Position numbers and translations under genes: made by a program. Shown in pieces: positions 1-4,489 of a stretch of 7,158 nucleotides of DNA (its first letter is position 1; every line of letters begins with the position of its first letter). The DNA comes from Holosporales bacterium (GTDB lineage Bacteria > Pseudomonadota > Alphaproteobacteria > BNTO01): the NCBI GenBank assembly GCA_031257945.1, contig JAIRNU010000097.1:1-7158 (forward strand), given 5' to 3'. A model generated the notes under the pieces. That model had not been told where the DNA came from and did not search any database. It saw only the letters and a program-made list of their open reading frames with translations.

Positions 1-1
1 T

Positions 2-1645
2 ATACCAAAACCGGAATATGTGGACTCAGCAGTGGGTTCGGAGCGAGATGACACAAAAGAACAGGAATTTGTTCAAAAAGCTAAAGATCGACCCACTAAT
101 TTAGGCGGAGTTAGCGATATAAGGTGGCGAACAGGTAGTGCAGACGATGAACATGGACATGGAGGAGCGTTTGCTGCAGCTGCAGATAGTACACCGGCTG
201 AGTTGGAAGCAGCAGCAAATGCTACACCTAAAGATAGGAATAAACTTCTGCTAAACGCTGGTAACGGTTATGAGCGGCAAGGCTGCTTTGATGACGCAGT
301 ACGTGTATACCGCCAGATCTTTTCACTTAACCCTACCTTCTTATCCCCAGAGCAGCTTTCAGCTATGATCGCTTGTGCAAATATCTACGTTCAGGTGCAC
401 AATGACGTATCGAGCGCTCTTGAATTACTGAGAAAATACCGACATGTAAAGGCAATCTCAGATGTATATAATGGCATTTTTGAAAATGCCGTTGCTTGGG
501 AGAAAACTGGAGATGCAAAGACTGGAGATGCAAAGGTAGTGGAAGGACAGAAGCTGGAATGCTACAGACACGCTTTGGAACGTTATATTGTCCAAGAGCA
601 ATTTGATAAGGCGCTTGCTGTGTATAATAAAGCGATGAATGCTACGTCTGATCCAGTACAACAATCAATCATAACTCTTAACCTCGCAACACTGTTTCTT
701 CCCATAGCTCAGGTCCACGCAAAAGGGATTGAGCTGGCAGTAGGACTAGCTGCTGGGTCTAATGAGCAGTATGCCAGGCTCGCGCGAAAAGAGCTGCTTA
801 ATCTACCATTTAATGAGTGGCTTCCACTGTTAGCACAAATATGTGAGTCATTACCATCTGGAAGTGACGTTATGGATAGACTTCTTGATTTTGCAAGTAC
901 CCCTGGAAAAATATGCAGTATGCTAGTACCGTTAAAAATGCTTGTAGATGAAGGAGTAACATGCGCTATTTCTTCATACAATGCCCTATTTGAGAGCTTG
1001 CCCCCACCAAGCCGCAACCCATTACCATTAGAGTTATGCCGAGGGCTAGTTAGTTTGCGCAGTCTCATTGATGCTGGGTACGGTGACGCCAGCAAAGTAG
1101 GGGAGCCGAACACAACAGTAGAAAAGCTGTACTCGCAATGGTTAGCAGCGCTGCAAACTCTCGTAACTCCTCAGCCAGGGGATCCGGTAGACAAAGTAGC
1201 GAGAACGATCGCTGAGTGTCGCGCGTTTTTTGAAGAAACGACAGAAGGAAATAATATTTTATCAACTGTGAATTTTTTGGGAGACGGTACCATTTTTTCA
1301 CCAAGATCCCCTGCACAAACTGCTGCTTCGCCGAGAGGTCCTGCACATGCTGCTGCTTTGCCGAGAAGTCCTGCTGCTGTTCCGCCCCCTGCACATGCTG
1401 CTGTAGATGATGATTTGGGAGATCCGCAAGACCTTGGTGATCTTGGAAATCTGCAAGACCCTGATGATTTGGGAGATCAGCAAGGCCCTAATGGTTTGGG
1501 AGATCAGCAAGACCCTTCGGAATCTTATTTGGCTAGTTTGGGTAGGACTATGCGTGGGGTGGCCAGTGGTGTGGCTGGGGCGGCCCGTTGGACGGCCAGT
1601 TGGCTACCCGGTTGGAATCGGCCCCAGCCCCAACGCCCACAGTAG
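2..1645 (+). CDS. TPR-like repeat protein, 5'-partial, candidate secreted effector
   Basis: The product is not recognised as a named family. Residues below count from the GTG at 20, but the frame stays open to the window edge (codons from position 2), so the real start probably lies outside and that GTG is only the first start-like codon. Residues about 74-105 (GYERQGCFDDAVRVYRQIF, then NP) and about 182-215 (ERYIVQEQFDKALAVYNKAM) match the helix-turn-helix pattern of tetratricopeptide repeats; the middle, to about 410, looks like further alpha-helical solenoid. A TGDAK pair sits at 163-172. The tail is modular: Pro/Ala repeats 427-456, acidic LGD repeats 464-499, then a final stretch with Arg and Trp but no Asp or Glu after the repeats' SES. 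No signal peptide can be judged because the N-terminus is missing. TPR folds mediate protein-protein contact. Repeat-rich proteins with basic tails are common among type IV secretion substrates of Rickettsiales, so an effector role is possible but is inference. Its neighbours are not functionally related. Confidence 0.8.
   Translation: MPKPEYVDSAVGSERDDTKEQEFVQKAKDRPTNLGGVSDIRWRTGSADDEHGHGGAFAAAADSTPAELEAAANATPKDRNKLLLNAGNGYERQGCFDDAVRVYRQIFSLNPTFLSPEQLSAMIACANIYVQVHNDVSSALELLRKYRHVKAISDVYNGIFENAVAWEKTGDAKTGDAKVVEGQKLECYRHALERYIVQEQFDKALAVYNKAMNATSDPVQQSIITLNLATLFLPIAQVHAKGIELAVGLAAGSNEQYARLARKELLNLPFNEWLPLLAQICESLPSGSDVMDRLLDFASTPGKICSMLVPLKMLVDEGVTCAISSYNALFESLPPPSRNPLPLELCRGLVSLRSLIDAGYGDASKVGEPNTTVEKLYSQWLAALQTLVTPQPGDPVDKVARTIAECRAFFEETTEGNNILSTVNFLGDGTIFSPRSPAQTAASPRGPAHAAALPRSPAAVPPPAHAAVDDDLGDPQDLGDLGNLQDPDDLGDQQGPNGLGDQQDPSESYLASLGRTMRGVASGVAGAARWTASWLPGWNRPQPQRPQ
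506..535 (+). repeat. 15-bp perfect tandem duplication (x2) inside the TPR gene
   Basis: The unit ACTGGAGATGCAAAG occurs twice back to back, at 506-520 and 521-535, in frame, giving TGDAK twice. The two copies are identical, so the duplication looks recent and probably lengthens an inter-helix loop. Confidence 0.9.
1298..1387 (+). repeat. Three 30-bp in-frame repeats encoding a Pro/Ala-rich linker
   Basis: Units at 1298-1327, 1328-1357 and 1358-1387 encode SPRSPAQTAA, SPRGPAHAAA and LPRSPAAVPP. A 16-base block CCTGCACATGCTGCTG recurs at 1340-1355 and 1388-1403. The period is a multiple of three, so copy-number change would keep the reading frame. The peptide is a flexible, basic, proline-rich spacer between the helical body and the acidic repeats. 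Confidence 0.85.
1409..1516 (+). repeat. Four 27-bp in-frame repeats encoding acidic nonapeptides
   Basis: Units at 1409-1435, 1436-1462, 1463-1489 and 1490-1516 encode DDLGDPQDL, GDLGNLQDP, DDLGDQQGP and NGLGDQQDP. The last two copies are nearly identical in DNA (TTGGGAGATCAGCAAG shared), while the first two have diverged, which suggests ongoing expansion at the 3' side. The array gives a low-complexity acidic segment. Confidence 0.9.
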
Positions 1646-1734
1646 TAGTCAGCATGATTTGATCACATGTATTTTTCGGACTGTCTTTCCACCACACCAC
1701 GAAAGTCGCACCATACCTCAACTTTTACACCGCA

Positions 1735-1760
1735 GAGGGAGAGAGAAATTTTTCTCCCTC
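1735..1760 (+). terminator. Possible hairpin terminator after the TPR gene
   Basis: GAGGGAGA at 1735-1742 pairs with TCTCCCTC at 1753-1760, and an alternative register pairs GAGAAA with the T/C-rich arm. It lies about 90 bases after the stop codon. The following bases are only weakly T-rich (CTATTGTTAAAA), so termination efficiency is uncertain. The hairpin could equally serve the opposite strand. Confidence 0.4.
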
Positions 1761-1796
1761 CCTATTGTTAAAACCCAGGCATTACGCGGCTTTTAT

Positions 1797-1942
1797 TAGA
1801 CCTGTTGCAAAAGCTTCGTTCTTTCGGTAATTTTGGAGTCGCTCCGATGCTCGAATCCTCACGTACGTCAAGTACGCTGCGGTTCTGCGCTTCGTATGCT
1901 CCTGAAAATTCCTCGAAATTACTCACTTTTGCAACAGGTCTA
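1797..1942. mobile_element. 146-bp MITE-like palindromic element, no transposase
   Basis: The ends are 17-bp perfect inverted repeats, TAGACCTGTTGCAAAAG at 1797-1813 and its complement at 1926-1942. The outermost TA on each side could be a duplicated TA target. The inside is also an imperfect palindrome: TTTCG-x-AATTTT near the left end matches the complement near the right end, and the centre folds through CGTAC (1862-1866) with GTACG (1872-1876). No open frame of useful length lies within it. Ends of the form GACCTGTTGCAAAA resemble those of some IS5-family elements; that family link is from memory and unproven. As a transcript it would form one long hairpin, so it may also insulate or terminate transcription between the flanking genes. 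Confidence 0.75.
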
Positions 1943-1981
1943 TTGCATAGTGGGAAAATCGGCCGAGAATTACAGATTTAG

Positions 1982-2001
1982 AAATAATATCAAATAATAT
2001 C
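1982..2001. repeat. 10-bp tandem direct repeat in AT-rich spacer
   Basis: AAATAATATC occurs twice in tandem. It lies in an AT-rich stretch (1943-2116) that contains no gene and separates the palindromic element from the small exported-peptide gene. It could be an operator or simple sequence drift; nothing decides between them. Confidence 0.5.
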
Positions 2002-2035
2002 GTAGTAAATCATAGTTTTTGTTTTATCAAAGACC

Positions 2036-2063
2036 ATGACATCAAAATTAACAAAATATTAAT
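2036..2063 (+). promoter_or_regulatory. Possible promoter of the small exported-peptide gene
   Basis: ATGACA (2036-2041, one mismatch to TTGACA) is followed after 16 bases by ATTAAT (2058-2063, four of six matches to TATAAT). It would start transcription about 45 bases before the ATG at 2117. The region is AT-rich, so chance matches are likely. Confidence 0.3.
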
Positions 2064-2116
2064 GTTTTTAGTGGATACTTGAGAAGTGTAGATGTGAAAA
2101 GAGGATATATATTATT

Positions 2117-2302
2117 ATGAACACATTTCAAAAAATTAGCTTACTATATTTGTTCAGTGCAGCTGTTGGACTGAGCTTTTCTCCGAACGCAGTAGCCGCT
2201 CCTGAAGACTTCGATAGTCCTACTACCGCAGCGGATTTACGGGGCCCTGATGTTGATTCAGACCTTTTCGCCCCTGATGATGAAGACGGTGAAAACTACT
2301 AG
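2117..2302 (+). CDS. Small exported acidic peptide, hypothetical
   Basis: This is a 61-residue open frame of unknown family. Residues 1-27 form a classic Sec signal peptide: one Lys at position 6, a hydrophobic core at about 7-21, and an Ala-Val-Ala site at 25-27 with cleavage expected before Ala28. The predicted mature peptide is 34 residues with twelve Asp/Glu and a single basic residue, ending DDEDGENY. There is no lipobox Cys and no second membrane segment, so it would be free in the periplasm or outside. An AGAGGA motif lies 12 bases before the ATG, slightly far for a ribosome site. It is flanked by the palindromic element and by the rpmI leader, and is not clearly part of either unit. 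It may be a complete small protein or the 5' remnant of a longer secreted protein; the signal peptide is the main argument that it is real. Confidence 0.55.
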   Translation: MNTFQKISLLYLFSAAVGLSFSPNAVAAPEDFDSPTTAADLRGPDVDSDLFAPDDEDGENY

Positions 2303-2396
2303 ACTAACAAGAATCCCACAGTATGTGATTCGCGCTGAACCGCAGTTTAGAGCGTATTTGCTTCAATTCCGGTTCATACGCAGCGCAGACGATACC

Positions 2397-2426
2397 TTGA
2401 CAAAAGCAACCAAGCTGTGCGATCAT
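2397..2426 (+). promoter_or_regulatory. Probable promoter of rpmI-rplT
   Basis: A perfect -35 box TTGACA (2397-2402) is followed after 18 bases by GATCAT (2421-2426, four of six matches to TATAAT). Predicted initiation near 2433 would give a leader of about 95 bases before rpmI, with the terminator-like hairpin at its very start. The rest of 2303-2528 holds no convincing gene. Confidence 0.5.
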
Positions 2427-2442
2427 CAAGCATGTGCAAGAC

Positions 2443-2481
2443 AGGAGGGCAGGACGTTGTGCCATGCCCCCCTCCTCTTTT
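2443..2481 (+). terminator. GC-rich hairpin with T-run: terminator or attenuator before rpmI
   Basis: AGGAGGGCA (2443-2451) pairs with TGCCCCCCTCCT (2465-2476) with a three-C bulge, or as an uninterrupted AGGAGGG/CCCTCCT stem, followed by CTTTT. This is the form of an intrinsic terminator. It can end upstream transcription or, lying downstream of the promoter at 2397-2426, act as an attenuator for the ribosomal genes. The 5' arm also contains an AGGAGG like the rpmI ribosome site at 2515-2520. Confidence 0.55.
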
Positions 2482-2528
2482 GCAGCATAGGTTTAGAGGA
2501 TTGTTGGAAGTTTTAGGAGGTTAGGTAT

Positions 2529-2726
2529 ATGCCAAAGTTAAAGACGAAGAGTAGCGCGAAGAAGCGTTTCCGGCTGACTGGCACAGGGCTGGTTAAGATG
2601 AAAGCCGCAGGGAAGCGCCATAATATGCGCCGCAGACCGAGTGATATGCTGCGAGATACCCGCGGAATGCGCGTTATGCATCCAAGTGATGCAAAAAGAG
2701 TTTATGATTATTATTTTCACATGTAG
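2529..2726 (+). CDS. rpmI: 50S ribosomal protein L35
   Basis: L35 (bL35) is a small basic protein of the large ribosomal subunit. The 65-residue length is normal for the family. The N-terminus MPKLKTKSSAKKRF is diagnostic, followed by the usual GKRH segment (residues 28-31), a run of Arg at 34-36, and RDTRG near 43-47; the ending DYYFHM replaces the more common YLP-type end. The start is fixed by a full AGGAGG at 2515-2520, eight bases before ATG. Its stop codon overlaps the ribosome site of rplT, and only 12 bases separate the genes, so the two are co-transcribed and probably translationally coupled. infC, which precedes rpmI in many bacteria, is absent here. In Gammaproteobacteria L20 represses this operon by binding its leader; whether that applies here is unknown. 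Confidence 0.97.
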   Translation: MPKLKTKSSAKKRFRLTGTGLVKMKAAGKRHNMRRRPSDMLRDTRGMRVMHPSDAKRVYDYYFHM

Positions 2727-2738
2727 GGAGTAAACGTT

Positions 2739-3158
2739 ATGTCTAGAATTAAAAGAGGGGTCACTGCGCGGGCTCGCCATAAAAAAGTTTTGAATATGGC
2801 TAAGGGGTATCGTGGTCGTGCAAGTACTTGCTTCAGGATTGCTCTCGAAAAAGTGGAAAAGGGATTGCAGTACGCCTACCGCGATCGCCGGAACAAAAAA
2901 CGCGAAATACGGGCGCTTTGGATTCAGCGCATAAATGCCGCCGTACGCCAACACGGATTGACGTACTCGGAGTTTATGTACGGCCTGCGCAAGGCTGATA
3001 TTACGCTGGATCGTAAGGTGATCGCTGAAATGGCTGTTAGCGAGCCGGATTCGTTCGTGTCTTTCGTTAATTCTGTTAAGACTGCGCTTGGTAAGGAGGT
3101 GCCTACCGTGGAACTTACCGGAGACCCTGCCATGGAGTTATCAGTGAGCCTATCGTAG
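2739..3158 (+). CDS. rplT: 50S ribosomal protein L20 with C-terminal extension
   Basis: L20 (bL20) binds 23S rRNA early in assembly of the large subunit. The family signature is clear: RIKRGVTARARHKKVL at 3-18, AKGYRGRA at 21-28, QYAYRDRRNKKREIR at 44-58, LWIQRINAAVRQHGLTY at 60-76, and DRKVIAEMAV at 91-100. The start follows GGGAG (2726-2730), which overlaps the rpmI stop. The normal protein ends near residue 118 (here TALG); this one runs on for about 21 residues, from Lys119 to Ser139, with an acidic, non-conserved sequence. The DNA of that extension is the first half of an imperfect duplication whose second half is in the -1 frame and would extend the reading to a TAG at 3200-3202. The tail is therefore probably an eroded or frameshifted add-on; the core should be functional. 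Confidence 0.96.
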   Translation: MSRIKRGVTARARHKKVLNMAKGYRGRASTCFRIALEKVEKGLQYAYRDRRNKKREIRALWIQRINAAVRQHGLTYSEFMYGLRKADITLDRKVIAEMAVSEPDSFVSFVNSVKTALGKEVPTVELTGDPAMELSVSLS

Positions 3159-3184
3159 AGCTTGCCGAGGGACTTGCCGTGGAG
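3106..3184 (+). repeat. Imperfect 32-bp duplication across the rplT stop codon
   Basis: Positions 3106-3137 and 3153-3184 align without gaps at 22 of 32 bases, with shared blocks such as CTT-x-CCG and TGCC-x-TGGAG. In its own frame each copy encodes a similar peptide: VELTGDPAMEL and VELAEGLAVEP. The offset of 47 bases is not a multiple of three, so the second copy is read only in the -1 frame relative to rplT. Confidence 0.6.
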
Positions 3185-3192
3185 CCAGTCAT

Positions 3193-3245
3193 CGCCGGGT
3201 AGTTCGCAAGGAAGCCGGCGAGTTTTGTAAGTTTTTTTGCGAACT
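3193..3245 (+). terminator. Two overlapping hairpins with T7 run between rplT and pheS
   Basis: Hairpin A pairs CGCCGG (3193-3198) with CCGGCG (3215-3220) and is followed by a T-rich stretch ending in seven T (3232-3238), as in an intrinsic terminator. Hairpin B pairs AGTTCGCAA (3201-3209) with TTGCGAACT (3237-3245), nine perfect pairs around a 27-base loop. The 5' arm of B lies in the loop of A, so the two cannot form together as simple hairpins. This is the layout of a terminator/antiterminator switch or of a pseudoknot, and may control read-through from the ribosomal genes into pheS. Confidence 0.5.
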
Positions 3246-3308
3246 GTTTGTTGGCTGGTAGCGCTGTTCGCATTGATTAGGTGGCGTTTCCCTACTTGGA
3301 TTAAAGGG

Positions 3309-3317
3309 TGGTATAAC
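3309..3317 (+). promoter_or_regulatory. Possible extended -10 promoter for pheS-pheT
   Basis: TGGTATAAC matches the extended -10 form TGn-TATAAT with one mismatch. No good -35 box sits at the usual distance, which extended -10 promoters can tolerate. Initiation near 3324 would leave a short leader of about 30 bases before the pheS ATG at 3354, containing its ribosome site. Confidence 0.35.
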
Positions 3318-3353
3318 GCTGGTGTTGTGGTGTTTTTTTGATGGGGAGGTATC

Positions 3354-4424
3354 ATGGTTGATACAGAAAGATTACGGAAAGGAGTGAATAGTGCGGTGAG
3401 TCAGTGTACAACATTGGCTGAATTAAGCACTGTACAGGTTGATTTCCTTGGGAAAAAGGGAATAATTACGCAAGAAATGAAGGAGCTGGGGAATTACCCG
3501 CCAGAACAAAGAAAGGAAATCGGGGCAGTTCTTAATGATTTGCATGACGAGATAGAGCTAATTATAAAAGCGAAGAGGGAAGCCTTAGAGCAGTCGGAGC
3601 TCGAGCAACGGCTAGCCAAAGAACGTGTTGATGTTACGCTTTCTTCGCGGCCTGAGGATCGCGGGCATTTTCACTTGTTAACTCAGATTAGCGAAGAGTT
3701 ATTGACTTATTTCAAAGCTATGGGGTTTAAAGTAATGTCTGGCCCGGAGCTGGACACGGATTTTAATAATTTTGAGGCGTTGAATATCCCCAAGCACCAC
3801 CCGGCCAGGCAAGAGCAAGATACGTTTTATATTAGCGGGGCGCCCGATCGCCTGCTGCGAACGCATACATCAACGATTCAAATTAGAACCCTATCAAATC
3901 ACGATGTCCCCATTCGCGCCGTGTCTACTGGTGCAGTTTTTCGAAATGATGCGGTGGATGCCACGCATTCCCCAATTTTCCATCAGATGGAGATTTTCGT
4001 TGTGGAGCCTGGGATCACTACGGCCCATTTGAAGCACTGCCTCCTTGGCTTTTTGGGTTTTTTGTTCAAGATGGACTTAGTTGCCATGGATAATAATAAT
4101 GAGCCAATGCCAGTACGCATGAGGCCTAGCTTTTTCCCGTTTACAGAGCCGTCCATTGAAGTGGACGTGTGCTGTAGCCGTAAGGATGGGGAACTTAAGC
4201 TGGATTTAGAAGGAGATTGGCTGGAAATCCTAGGCTGCGGCATGATCCACCCGAACGTATTCCAAAATTGCGGGTTATCAACTTTTCGCGATGGAACGCC
4301 GGTTCGTGGCTTTGCAGCCGGCGTTGGGATAGAGAGAATAGCGATGCTGCGGTACGGGATAACGGATATTCGGCATTTTTATGCCGGTGATATGCAGTGG
4401 CTGAACCATTACGGAAAGTTATGA
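3354..4424 (+). CDS. pheS: Phenylalanyl-tRNA synthetase alpha subunit
   Basis: PheS is the catalytic subunit of the cytoplasmic alpha2beta2 enzyme that attaches phenylalanine to tRNA-Phe using ATP. The 356 residues begin with the tRNA-contacting N-terminal coiled-coil (about 1-95), followed by the class II catalytic core. Visible motifs are FNNFEALNIPKHHPAR (137-152), motif 2 around FRND (196-199) and HQME (210-213), FTEPSIEVDV (263-272), GCGMIHPNV (294-302), and motif 3 GFAAGVGIER (319-328). The Ala321 in GFA matches the position of E. coli Ala294, which shapes the Phe pocket. A short insert (about 241-252, with DNNNEPMP) lies before the MRPSFFPF strand where E. coli has none. The length is slightly above the usual 330-350. 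The start is set by a strong GGGGAGG at 3343-3349. A 65-base gap separates it from pheT, its obligate partner. Confidence 0.98.
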   Translation: MVDTERLRKGVNSAVSQCTTLAELSTVQVDFLGKKGIITQEMKELGNYPPEQRKEIGAVLNDLHDEIELIIKAKREALEQSELEQRLAKERVDVTLSSRPEDRGHFHLLTQISEELLTYFKAMGFKVMSGPELDTDFNNFEALNIPKHHPARQEQDTFYISGAPDRLLRTHTSTIQIRTLSNHDVPIRAVSTGAVFRNDAVDATHSPIFHQMEIFVVEPGITTAHLKHCLLGFLGFLFKMDLVAMDNNNEPMPVRMRPSFFPFTEPSIEVDVCCSRKDGELKLDLEGDWLEILGCGMIHPNVFQNCGLSTFRDGTPVRGFAAGVGIERIAMLRYGITDIRHFYAGDMQWLNHYGKL

Positions 4425-4489
4425 CCGGATGTTGGGATTGCGAAGGCTATTGGTGTTTTAGGAAATATTTGAAATAAGGGATTAGGGAA

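Noticed and set aside
1298..1510. Minus-strand frame across both repeat arrays, and the arrays as a CRISPR
   Set aside because: The repeats are contiguous, in frame with the plus-strand gene and have no spacers, so they are coding tandem repeats.
1407..1799. Plus-strand frame of 130 codons over the end of the TPR gene
   Set aside because: It follows the 27-bp repeats in another frame, giving a repetitive Trp/Ile-rich product, and runs into the terminator-like hairpin; it is a shadow of the array.
2250..2516. Plus-strand frame of 88 codons between the small peptide gene and rpmI
   Set aside because: It covers the promoter candidate and the hairpin, has no ribosome site, and has no recognisable protein features.
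3231..3341. Open frame rich in Trp and Phe before pheS, considered as an attenuation leader peptide
   Set aside because: It lacks an ATG and a ribosome site, its only start-like codon (TTG at 3237) is inside a hairpin arm, and the hairpins precede rather than follow it.
2924..3355. Minus-strand frame of 143 codons over rplT and the pheS leader
   Set aside because: It lies antisense to the conserved L20 coding region and has no protein signature.
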